From Lateolabrax maculatus (Eukaryota; Chordata; Actinopteri; Acropomatiformes; Lateolabracidae), in NCBI GenBank assembly GCA_031216445.1, contig CM062219.1:11650501-11714500 (forward strand): a stretch of DNA of 64,000 nucleotides. The letters run 5' to 3'. Positions within the stretch are counted from its first letter, which is position 1, and every line of letters starts with the position of its first letter. Shown here one piece after another: positions 1 to 12,700 of the stretch. Under the pieces are notes generated by a model. That model was not told the origin of the DNA and searched no databases. It saw only the letters and a program-made list of their open reading frames with translations. The translations under genes were made by a program, and so were the position numbers.

Positions 1-3000
1 GAATGTCGACACAATCTTCACATACAAACTATAAACACTGTCTATTTTACAACATACACTATGATTGGAACAGATTCTTTCATATGGGTCTTCTACCTCG
101 CTCTGATATTTTTGAGGTATCTCAAGCCACACTAGCTTAAAGTGATTTGAGCTTTAAATACTTGATTTGAGTCATGTGCGGCCCATCGACCACAAAGATG
201 TTGTGGTCCAGAGTATTTAGCACAGTACTGCAAAGATTGAAACCTCATGTCTCTAATCTAAAATTAAATTTTTATTTGGAATAAAAGTAAAATCCAAGAT
301 TTCTTCCAAATAAAAAGGCTTGTCATTTTACATTAATTCTTGTAAGGTTGTAATCTGTTGCTTTTTGCTGGCTTCTTGTTTTCTTACATTAATTTAATTA
401 CTTAAATTTTTGTTACTAATTCTGTCAGCATGATGGCATTATTTTATTTTTTTGTAAATTTGTTTCGGTTTAAGTAAGCTGTAAAATGATTTGTTTGCAG
501 GTGGATGTAACGTTGGTTCCTTAAGTTGATTAAGTAATCAGTCACAAAGTTTTTGCAAATTGCAAACTGGAAGTCATGGGAATATTTATGATTACAGTGC
601 TTTATTGAAAATACAAGAGCTGCTAGAACATGTCTGCTCCTGATTAAATATTTAAAAACCTTCAGTGATTACAGCCTCAAGACTATGATGGCTTTGTAAT
701 TGACCAACCAAGCAATGCCAATATATATCAATATTCAATATTTTAGCCTCACACAAATTATGATTTTTTTGATATGATGATTTTTTGTAAGTGGTACACT
801 GAAATGAAACTCCACTCTTTCAAAAGGAGTGCTGTTCATTTGTTTAGTAATTTTTCTGGTGCAGATGACATGCTGATAGCGTATGTTTCAACTGTCAACA
901 GTGTCACTACCAGAGTTAAATTTGTCATCCCTTTCAAAGAAATGCTAACGTCCATGGAAATTTCACTAAACCTTACACAGGTGTGTAGTGCTGATTCTCT
1001 GCTGTAGCTCAGTAGCATCAGCACAGCTCCAAAAAATTTACACAAACCTGTGAATGTCACCATGACCTCCACCTGTAGGGTCATCTACAGCCTTATTCAT
1101 GATTGCAAATCCACTTCAGTGCATTTTTTGTCATTTTATTTCATTTCATTCAAGTTGTCAGCCTGCCCATCCCTGGTACATTTCAAAATCACTGCCCTGT
1201 GTGGAAAAATCAGGTCTATCTGAAAGAGGATTAGTCAGCCCCAACATCCGTTTACCAGATTTTCTTTTATATGCTTTCATTTGGGAATTAAAGCTTTACA
1301 TTTATTCATTTCTGTCCTTTCAACTCAATCATTAACTGTTGGCCAAACTCAATTTTTTTTCCTTCTGTATACTGTCCATAGCAGTCTTATCTGTGACCTT
1401 GTGGTGACTGTATAAGCTGTTGAAGACAACAGGAGGAAGGCACGCCTATTGACTACCTCAGATTTTCTCACTAATGCATTGCTTATTCACCGCCCCTGTG
1501 GCATCACATAAATTAATAACGTCTCTCCAGTAGAGCCTCTTGTCTCACTTGGAGGTCCTCTGTCTTTGGTCGGGCAACCTTCTGTCCCAAGGACCATCTG
1601 TTAATTTCTATACTCCTTAGTCTATCACAGCACAGTTTGTATCTCATCTAAATAGTCAGAGCTTTTATACAATTTTAAAAACAAAGACTAGAAATCCAGA
1701 ATTGAAAAATCATCTATATTTGGTCTTGACAGTTGCCGCAGAGTTCATAAATATCCGACAAAAGGTTTGATCACACTTTCACTCTAACTGTTTAATCTTG
1801 ACACAATAGCAGGATTTAGTACAGATCTGGGGATTAACTACTGTTTCACTCCTGGGGTTTTGGATATTATTGTAAAAATCACTCTGCTAGATTCCAGTAA
1901 GACTCTGACACTGTATATGGACACTGACCAGACAGCCTGAAGTCGTTCAGTAACCTCTTTTGTCAGGCAGCCAGGGGAAAGCTAGTCAGAAGCAGGAAGG
2001 AACCTTTCAGCCGCTAAAACAGCTGCCTTTGGATGAGAAAGCATGAGCACTGTGCAGCTGATCGTAAGGCATGTGAGCTGTTTTGTTTTTCTGTGTGCAT
2101 GCACTGTATGTTAGTTTGCTGCAGGGACTCTGCTGGGATGGTTCTTTATGTAATGCTATCCATCAGTGACACAGAGATAATGTTGCACTTTTTATTAGAA
2201 TTCATATAATAATATGTGTACTACACAATGCAAAGCCTGTTGTTAAAATGCACGAATGATGTTGACACAGAAAGTTCAGTAGGTCTGGTAACCCATAGGG
2301 CACATGGTTATGAATTACCATACAGTCATTAGAGAGTCACATTTCCTTAGCACCATACTGTTCTGAATAGTCAAGGTTAAATTGGCCATACATATGCCTT
2401 TTGTTTAATCCTAATGAAAATACTAAATGTAACAGCAGCTTTATCTTTCAGCCACTATCCCAACACAGGTGCCAGTCCCCAGGTTGCTGTTCAAAACTCC
2501 TTGACCTGCTTAGCTGTGATGGATGGGCTAATTAGTTAGTTTTGTGTAAATAGTTCTGGTTAAGTGTTTCATAAATGGGACACATGACTGCTTGCTGGCT
2601 TTTAAAGACAACAGCTATTTATGAGATGTTGCGAAGTGTAGTATTCTTCCTGCCGCCTGTCCACGGCAGGTTTGTTCTCACTGGAACACCTCATCCGATC
2701 CCTCTTGAAATACAAGCCTGCTGACCACAGCACTAAAACACCTGCACGGCTCATTCATAAACCATTACAAAATGACTAAAAGCGCACCTGTGCCTTTCAC
2801 CTTTCTTTTAACACTGCACACTTTTGCTTTCCATTCATAAAAATAATACATTTTACGCATTTGTTCTTCCTCATCTCTGACACACTTGAGCACAAGCGGG
2901 ACTCTCTCTACATTTGTCAGTCTCATTATGCCACTGCGCCAGAGCATCACCTCCATGCATATGTGGTTTATTTTAATTTAATCAAAATCACATGTCTTCT

Positions 3001-5394
3001 GTAGCACGGTGAGATTGATTTCACACTAACACATAATGGATTTAACACGCTTGGCTCTTTAAAATCTCTGCTATGACATACAATTGAATGTTCTATATTT
3101 GCTTAACAATAGCTGTACTGACCTGGAACACCATATTCATGGTCACGATTCACCTGGTCATGTGCTCGCTGAGCCTGCAAACGGATGAGGGTATACCAGC
3201 CAACTGATCTCTTATTTCCTCTTTTTAAAAGTCTTTTGTGGTTGTTCAAATATAACCATTGATCAATGACTACCTGAACACTTCTTATCTTCTCAGATAT
3301 CAAGTGACTACAAATCTAGAAATGATCAACACCATTTAAACACGCTTGTACCTCCTGTATGTTTTTATTCATCAATGTGAGCTCTCTATCTTTGTGAGTG
3401 CATTCAGATTGTCCATCTGGCATGGCGTCAGTAGATACCTTATAATGCATTTTTCTTTGAACAAATTTTGTGTCTGAGCAATAATACTGAGCCTCTGGTA
3501 AATTAAAATAACCACTCAATCTAATGGGATTGACCCCAATTTTAATAGCCTTTTTGTGGACTCAACAACCACTGTAGGACAGTAGCAACCGTTATACAAC
3601 AGAAAGACACTGCGACTACATGTACTCATCTCTAATAAAGGGCGTGATTGTAATTATTTGCAGCATGGTAAATTAATAATAGGAAGCAAGCACCTGGGAG
3701 AGTGATGGAGTGAGCGCTAAGGGGCCGTGTGCAGCAGGAGCTGTGAAGGAAAGAGTGACCGGACTCTGTCTCATCTTGGCTATCACATTACCTCAGCCCT
3801 CATGATACATTGAGATGCTGGCCTCTCTCTGAGGCCCCCATGGCTCTACTTCCACTCACTTACTCTTAAAGTGACACGCCTCCACTTCGTACCAGAGCCA
3901 ACTGTGTGATAGCACAGGTGTCCTCGGAGCACTCTCTTTTGGAAGGTGGTTTGATATATATGAGGACAGATACGAGGTACCAAAGGAGGTACTGTAAGCC
4001 TGGAAATGTATTGAGTAAGGATGATGAAACCTCAGGCATCATGTGGAATCCAACCATATAGATGGTATTTTGTTGGACTAACATAGTCAGTTCTTTGCTG
4101 TTAAATACATAGAGGGCTATTTTAACTTTTAATTAGGTTATACAATTTGTTACAAATCCTGAAGGTGCTTTCTTAATTAATTTTTTGTTTATTTTTTTGT
4201 TGAAATTTTTCAGTTCCAGGCAATTCACCCCACTGTGCTATGCTCTAGTTATTAGGGTGTAGGTAAGTAACAGACGACATTTTCTTCTATACAGTGTAAT
4301 AGAATGGGGAATATTATTAATGCAAATTTAATGTGATAATAATATACACTGATTTTGCACTGCCGGCATGCTACTTCCTTAGCAATTATCTAAAGTGGTA
4401 TAACTTCAAAAAGTGCAGAAATGCAAGTGCTGCATATTTCTGGAATAGCAAATTGAAAAGACTTCACACGCAGCTTTAATGTGTTTCATAGGTCCTCAAA
4501 ATCAGTGATGTGCATTAACCGGTTTGGCTGGCTATGCCATTTTGAGAGGGTAGTCAGGTGCCTGGAGCCAGGAAACAATGCTCTCCACTCTGTTTGTGTT
4601 GTGATGCTTTGTTATGGCTTTGTTCTGCTCTGTTTGTCCTCTCAGTCATTTGAAGACCAGACCTCACTCTATGGGCTCTGAGAAACCCCCCCACCCCCTG
4701 TGTGACAGGTCTGCAGAGTATAGTTTCTCCAACAAAACTAGGCCACAGTATGATTTCACATTTGTTACTCAGCCAATAGCATGCATCCTGTTTCAGTGTG
4801 CATCTATTTATCACAAAGTCCCACAGGCATTCACTGTTCCAAATTTGTTATTGCTTTAAATTTATCACATACGATAAGACGGTATTTTACTTGAATTCAT
4901 GTCCCAACATTTTTTAGAATGCAGTATTTGTCTTCGTAAGTAAAAGCGTTCTCCTGAACAGCTAATATATCAAAGCAGGAGCAGAATGAAACCAAATACT
5001 TAACTAACATTTTCTGATCACAGTGCAGAATCTTAGGGATAACAACACAGATGTCTGGGCAAGGAGAAGGGGCTTTACAGCGGTATGAACGCATGAGAGG
5101 CACCTGCTGGCTTGAGTCTCTTGCCACTGCGATAGTAAATAGGCATTTTACCTGTTGTTGTTTTGCTGAGAATCTTTGAGAGTATGGCAGTCCAAAAAGA
5201 GGACCGTCAGGGCTGCTGTGATGTAGTGTGAATAGTGGAAGATGCCAATGGTTAGACGGAAACACATTTCTTGTGTTAATCCTACATCCGTTTCCCTTCA
5301 AATAGTGGAGTTTGTTTTTCTCTGCCTGTGTCTATGTGTATGTTTGACCTTGACTGTGTATATAATGAGTCTACGTGTGCGCGGTGCTGTTAAA
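1..5394. other. Noncoding sequence upstream of gnaz
   Basis: AT-rich sequence with no reading frame that I recognise and no convincing exon with paired splice sites on either strand. All open frames are shorter than about 135 codons and look random in composition. It probably contains upstream regulatory sequence and possibly distal 5' exons of gnaz, but nothing specific can be supported. Confidence 0.6.
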
Positions 5395-5558
5395 TGGGTA
5401 GGCGTGGTCAGCTGAGATCTACTTTGGCTCAGAGTCTATGGTAACACAGGACTGCAGACGGAGACGGTTGGGTGTGTGACTGTTGGGAGCAGAAATCTGA
5501 AGAGGCGGTGTACACAGACTAAGGCTAGCATGGCAGTGGTTGAATGTGAAGTGTGCAG
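5395..5558 (+). other. Candidate noncoding 5' exon of gnaz
   Basis: A moderately GC-rich patch with a GGCGTGG KLF/Sp-like element near its left end stops at a good splice-donor context (CAG then GTCAGT, intron starting at 5559). The next strong acceptor on the same strand is at 6115-6116, just ahead of the gnaz coding exon. Mammalian GNAZ has noncoding sequence upstream of its coding exons, so this could be a first exon. This is inference from splice-like signals only, and the transcription start is not visible. Confidence 0.25.
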
Positions 5559-6116
5559 GTCAGTACGCATGTGACTGTATATGCTTTCATAGCCAATCAG
5601 TATATTTTCATTTGATAAATAAATGTAGAGTATTAATTGTGATATGTTTTGTTTCTTCGGTTTTTTGTTTTAATGTTTTAATTTTTCTTTCCAAGATTGA
5701 CATAAGAAGATTGATGTCACTGTCATGTCAGTGTGTTAAGTGTGGCGCTACAGCCAGGAGACAATTAGCTTAGCTTAGCATAAAGACTAGAAGCAGGGGC
5801 AACCAGCAAGCTTGATTCTCTCCAAAGTTAAAAAATACACTTAATGCTGGTAACTGACACACTGTGTCTTATATTTTATTTAATCTGTACAAAGTGCAAA
5901 AGTGTTTGTTTAGCACAGGTTTTGGTATAGGTCTCTATACAAGTGTGATATGTATCTGTTTGTGATACCACAGATAAAATAGTGGTATCAATCTTCTCAT
6001 CTCACTTTCCAAGAGAAGTGAATAAGCACATCTTCTTTTCATTTTAAAGTGATCAAACCGCTTGTTTCTGTCTCAACATGCTATTCATGTCTCTTCTCTG
6101 TCTTATGTGTTGGCAG

Positions 6117-6735
6117 AGTCGCAGATCTTCAGTTGTCGGGGAGATATCACACCACAGAAGAAGCAGAAAATATTTTATCAGAAAGATCAAGCAAAAGAGG
6201 CCAACGATTGAACTGAGGTGGATAGTTGCAGAACCAAACAAGGACGACGCACCACAAGAGCCATGTGGGAGGAGAGTGAGGGGGTTTCGCTGTTTGCATG
6301 CATCAAGCCCAAACACTTTCTCTACTGACATACGCTGAACGTTCCCCAGCCTTCCTCCACAGCTTTTTTCTCTGGGGGAGCCCCTGCTATGAACCCCAGC
6401 TCCCTTGGCTTCCGCAGGCAGTCCAACCTCAGTGCCAGGCGCTGTGTGGGCATCCCACAAGTCTGGGTTCTGCCCACACAGGACTCACAGACTGCCCCTG
6501 GACAAAAAGAATGAAATACTCCTGAGTCACTCCTCTGTGTGGTGGCTCTCCGGTCTAGTGTTAAATTGGTCTGTTGTGAAGTTTTGTCTGTCTCTTCCCC
6601 AACGAGTTCCTACTTTTAGTTAAAACCCTCTCCAACTCCTCCACCAACTCCTATTTAGTCACCACTTCGTTGTAACTTGCTTACCCATCAAGCAGCAGCA
6701 CGAGTTCCTTTGTGCTCACCACGTGGTGGAGGACC
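6117..6735 (+). other. gnaz: Probable gnaz 5' UTR leading into the first coding exon
   Basis: A pyrimidine-rich tract ends in an AG at 6115-6116 and would start an exon at 6117 running without interruption into the gnaz start codon at 6736. The interval contains open frames of up to about 86 codons on the + strand, but none resembles a known protein, and they are best read as leader sequence. The acceptor is plausible by sequence, but a transcription start inside the interval is equally possible. Confidence 0.35.
6717..6728. promoter_or_regulatory. Perfect 12-base palindrome with E-box core in the gnaz leader
   Basis: CACCACGTGGTG is its own reverse complement and contains the CACGTG E-box. 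It ends seven bases before the gnaz ATG. It could be a bHLH-type binding site or a short hairpin in the leader RNA. Neither role is shown by sequence alone. Confidence 0.35.
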
Positions 6736-9700
6736 ATGGGATGCCGTCAGAGCTCGGAGGAGAAGGAAGCGGCGCGGCGCTCGCGGCGAATTGATCGCCA
6801 CTTGCGCTCAGAGAGCCAGCGGCAGCGGCGTGAGATCAAGCTACTGTTGCTGGGCACCAGCAACTCGGGAAAGAGCACCATTGTCAAACAGATGAAGATC
6901 ATCCACAGTGGAGGCTTCAACCTGGAGGCCTGCAAGGAGTACAAGCCCCTCATCCTGTACAATGCCATCGACTCGCTCACCCGCATCATCCGTGCTCTCA
7001 CCACCCTCAAGATCGACTTCCACAATCCTGATCGCGCCTACGACGCGGTGCAGCTCTTTGCCCTCACAGGGCCGGCTGAGAGCAAGGGGGAGATCACTCC
7101 TGAGTTGCTGGGGGTCATGAAACGTCTGTGGGCTGACTCAGGGGTCCAGGAGTGCTTTCAACGATCCAATGAGTACCACTTAGAGGACAACACTGCCTAC
7201 TACCTGAATGACCTGGACCGCATCTCTGCACCTGAGTACATCCCTACTGTAGAGGACATCCTGCGGTCCCGCGACATGACTACTGGCATTGTGGAGAACA
7301 AGTTCACCTTCAAGGAGCTCACCTTCAAGATGGTAGATGTGGGTGGACAGCGTTCGGAGAGAAAGAAGTGGATCCACTGCTTCGAGGGCGTGACTGCAAT
7401 CATTTTCTGTGTCGAGCTAAGTGGCTATGACCTCAAGCTCTATGAGGACAACCAGACGGTAAGAAAAATCTGTTTAAAAGGGTTCACATTTTGTATGCGT
7501 CTGCACACATGTATGCACAAATACATGCTTCAACACATCAGCCACTCACCCTAACACAGTAGTTAGAAGAGGAACAAGGCAGATTATTAGATAGTTATTT
7601 GCAGATAGTTATATGTCGGGCAGGAAATCAAAGTATGGGATCATTTCAAGAGGGTGAAGGACAACACCAAGTAGGTGACAAGTTTTTCTGACACATTCAG
7701 AATCCTTTGTGGTTTTGCCAGCGTTGCTGCGGCTCGCTTCGTACGTGCGCTTTTAAAACATTTTGAAGGCTCATTAATAAGGTTTTGTATTTCTCTGTAA
7801 TGTAGCACCGTGTTAACAACGTTAATTATAGCATTCTTTTTCAGCCTCCTCTTTCTTATTTATTTAATTAATATAATAAACTTGCGACAACTGGTCGAAT
7901 AATGGCTTGAAAATCCATTTTTGACAAGGAAAATCTTCGGTCGGGGGCAACCCTACTTTTTTATTTGCCATATCAGTTGTTCTTCATATAGTGAATAAAG
8001 GCAAAATGCTATGAGGTGTGAATATTACCAAGCAAGTTATATTTGTATAAAATGGTTCAACAGTTCCGAGAAGCAAAGCAAACACACGCATGTTCTGCTG
8101 TGTCATTCCCTATCTGCACATCCCCGTCTTCAATTCAACAACCCGGCTGTGGTTACACAGAGAAAGAGATTATATTTTTTGTTTTGTTTCCGTCATTCAC
8201 ATATTATTTGCTATAACATATTTTTTTAAGATAGTGGCTATCTCAAATGAATTTAATTTCAGTAGATCAAGTACATATTGTCTGCCTTTTCCATTTTAAA
8301 CTACTTATGTTTACTTTGGTCACATTGGTGGGAACAAATGCACTGTCTTTGTCTTTAGCGCACTGAAAGATTCTTAAACCACCAAACTGCTTAACAGCTT
8401 ATCATTTAAAGTAGGAAAACAGACGGGCCTAAACAAACATGCTCAGCGTGTTAAAGTGGACTTTGAGTTAAACAGGTCTACAGGTTGCAACTTTCATCAT
8501 ATGCAAAAAAATAAAATGTCTACCCAAATGTAGGGGTCACAGGTTGCATGAATTATCTTTTCTGTTGGAGGGAACGCTACCTGTTTGCCACAAAGAGCCA
8601 GAAAAACTATAGTACCTTTTTTTGGTAGATATTTATGATGGCATAGACTAACTGTTGATCGGATTTATTGTATTTTATTGTGCTGAGCAGATACTCTACT
8701 CTCTATTTTCATTAAATATTCTTATTGTTACAGGAAAAAGTCATGTGGAACTACAGGACCACTCTATCTACCCTTTGCATCCTTTTATTCTCATCCTAAA
8801 TAATATTACTACATATCGAATTCTTCTAAAGTTCTTTATCCAAAGTTCTCTGGCTGGAGTCATGAGTTGACTGATTTTGTAGAAATGGGTGAAATGCGTT
8901 CATTCTGCGTTAATGTGGTAGCAAAGCTATTTTGAATTGTTCTGAATAAAGAGAGTGGCCGGTGCTTCTGTTATCTACTCTTTATGGTTGAGGAATTTGA
9001 ATGGTTTGCTATCCACAGCATATCCATCTTCTTATCTGAGTGTTTTGGAATGGTTGGGGAGTTATTGCTTGTTTAACTGCCTCTTTGATAATGGAAGGTC
9101 AACAATAGATACTATTCTACTTTTTTAGTCTAGACCTACTTTTAGGAGGCAGTTTTTTTCTTTACATGATCACATTTTTTTACTTAAGAGGTTCCAGTAT
9201 CCATGTTCACCTTGATGTTTTTATACAGTCTCCACAAGAAATAACTTTAGTACAGAAGTAACGTTGCCATTCCTGTAAGTGAACTGGCCTGATAATTCAT
9301 GGGTTACCCGGATAAAACAGGGTGTACACTGTGCCAGGTTGGAACATGAAATCAATTAGTTTTATAAGTTAAAAATAAAGTCTGAGGAGAAAAATGCAGC
9401 ATGGTGTTAATTGAGTTCACAGAATAAAGTGTGAGGCTGTACCTGTGAGAATTAGCAGATTGTGAAGGCACTGTGTAACAATGGGAGTTCACAGGTGCAA
9501 GAAAAAACAACTTTTATAATTCTAAGATAGGCGAGGAAGACAAACGCTATGGATCAAAAGTACCAGAAAGTAAGTCATCCTGAAATTAGAGCAGCCACCC
9601 TGCTGCAGAGCCTACTGGGATGAATAAGATTTTTGCAAATACTGACATTTTCATGGTTGGTTTGTGGTTAAATTATTGACGGCTGTTGCAGCTTTATGTG

Positions 9701-12700
9701 TTTTAACGCATGAAGCTAAGCCAAAGGTCTCTATGAACACACTAACAGGGTTTCTTCAGGTAATCTTGTGATTTAAGAGTACTGACATTAATGCTGGATT
9801 TTCAGTGGTCAGACTGTGACATGCTGCCTTATCTGTTTCAAGTGAAACCCTTTCACAAATAGCCAGTCATTGTGTTTCCATTAACTGTATTAGCACAGAG
9901 ACTAACCAAACATCAACCGAATTAGTCCACGTGGTGCATCTTCAGATTTAGATGTATTTTGACGTATTTTAGATGTATCATTGTTGTCTGTATGTTGTTG
10001 CTACTGTTGGAGTGTGCGTGATGAGCACACATGCTTAGTGTTGTTCCTTATCACTCTTTCCTTGCGTGAGGGTTAAAATAAAGCCTTAAATAATTGTCCA
10101 CGCATTTTCACTTAATTTATTCAGCATGAGGGGTTAGGGCCTTACCCCAGCACGCATTGTGCAATATGACCAAAATCTGATTTCCCAATATGGGTAATTT
10201 CATATTCAGATAACATTTTCTGTAAATTCAATGAATAAATAGTTCATATAAAATTACCACATGGAAAGGTCTATTGCTTATTACATTTGAATTATATACT
10301 TATAAAAAGGTACTTATTCATATTTTATAGTTTCTCTCCATTAATTTAGAACCTTTGTGCAAATTGACAAATATTAGGCCTGACTCAAGACATTAAAGTT
10401 GTTAAGTTATCAACAAGTTAAGAATGTAGGAAAAAATAACATCTTGTAGGGCATATGTGAAGACAGAATTGTAAATAGTAGTCTATGCCTTATATAATTT
10501 GCAATGTCATTACTCAGTGGGTGGTAAAATAACAGATATTTTTTTAATGCCCCCATTTTCTTATTTCATATTTTACTACAAGTATAATTATATTGGATGG
10601 ATGAATAGAACATATATATGGAAGAAATGTGCAGAAGTGTAACAGGGCACAGAGCTTTGAATCTGTCAGTGACAAAGTACTCACATTAACATGGAAACAC
10701 TTGTAGGCTAACATTTTTACAAAAGCCCAATGCAGATTTGCGACAGAGAAGCTGTACTTGCATACAAACTACATAATGGTGACCATACAGGACATCAGGC
10801 CACACCTTCATAAATCTACAGGACCATCAGGCAGACGGTATAATGCAGCAGCAATTCTTAATTTCACATTCACCGTACACCTCATCTAAATGTTACTGGA
10901 TTGAGTGCAGGTATGTTTTTCCCCAAATGGCTTCACAGTGAATTCTTGCATCTTGGAAACGCCCGCTTTCATAACCACTGTCAGCTGACACAACACTCCT
11001 GAACAGCCGTTACCCAACACATAGTCTAGCCTCTATATTCTCAATACATCTGCGATGTGAGAAAGAGAAGAGTGTTTGTATCTGAGTACTGTATGTGTTA
11101 CATGATGTACCAGTTGATGGGGAATATAACAGCAGCTTATATTAAGTTGGGTTAAGCATTAGTTACAGTATGGTTAAAGTTAGGTACTCTAAGGAATGAA
11201 GGTCAGTACAATGTGAGGGTATAGTAAGCTGATCCTGATTGGGGTGCAAAGAGAAAATTATACTGAGAAGCTACTGTAGAATAGAAAATAAAATAAAAAT
11301 ACAAAAGATTGGCTATTCATGGACAAAATATTATCCCCTTAGAATAATCAAGCCAATATACAAAACCTACAAATAAAATAGATAAAGGAGGTAATTTCCG
11401 TTGAGGATTAGTAATATTTACTCTTTGACTCAGTGAAAACGCTGACATCAGATTAAGAGACCTTCCTATCCTCATGTAACTACAATATGAACCTGTCAGC
11501 AAAAATATATATGATCTTTAACTGAGACAGTAAGTACAATGTAGTCTTCTTAATATATATGCATAAAATACAGTTAATTCATTGATGTGAAGTAAAACTT
11601 AGTGAGATGGAAACAATCACTAATTCAGCTTTATGGACCAGTGGTGACTCATCATTTTTAGTTTTGAAACTCTTCTATTACTTTGTCTAAATTACAAGCA
11701 CTGAAAATATGTGAACAATAGTAGAATAATTCTTTGTTGAGAAGTATATTTGAATAGATGCTCTGTGAATTATCTAATGGAAAACAACACAAAAAAGACT
11801 GATAATGGAAGCTGAATGGCGCAGCCAAAGGTGCCAAAGCTCTGTGTTTGTTAATCAATTCAGTTGGTCATACAACTGTCACTAGAAAGTTTGAGACATT
11901 CATCAGATTTCATATGCAGGAGTATGTATGATGATCACTGATTAAAGGCTCTGCATACATATATAAAACCATTTCGGTTGCTTTGAAGGTTTGTATAATG
12001 ATTGCTTGCGGTGTCCAGTGATCATCTCAGTGATCTTAACCTTCAAAGGTTTGTACAATGTCATACAAGAAAGAGAAAACAAACTTCGTCCGACCACATC
12101 GACACCGTTTAGTTTCAATGCACCAGCTCACACAAGAAAGAAAATACACCAGAATAATTACAGTACAACATTTACCCATCAACCCATTCCCCGATGCATT
12201 TTCCGTGTCCCATCCCTGTCTTCATAATGAATCGGTTGCCACGGTTACTGTTGCTTAGCAACAGGCCAGTCAAATGCTCCTAATCCTGCACTGTTGACAG
12301 TGAGCTGTGACTAGGGAAGGGAGGATGGGGGGGGGGGGGGGGGGGGGTTGTACAACAAACAGCAGCACTGGAGAGAATAGATATGAGGTGTATATGTGCA
12401 TGCATGTATTGTGTGCCTGAGTGCGTGTTTGTGGGAGCGCTGTTATGAATGTGTAGAGCAGGTTTATATGCAGTGGCTGAGGCTGAGCAACAACTGCAGT
12501 GGATTCTGTGTGTATGTGAGGTGAAAATGAAAAGCCTAGATGTGAGGTTAGCGGTGGTTTAAGCCAAACATCAAGGCAGACACAGACTGCAGTGTCAGCT
12601 CTATTTCTATTGTTTCGATTATTATTTAATTAATCTCTCACACAGGAATTAATTACCTGTCACATGAAAAAAGACAGGAAATTAATTACTGGTGTTTCAT

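Noticed and set aside
7459..7554. Read-through of gnaz exon 1 into the intron as an alternative C-terminus
   Set aside because: The donor is strong and the downstream exon restores the full conserved protein. The extra codons resemble nothing known.
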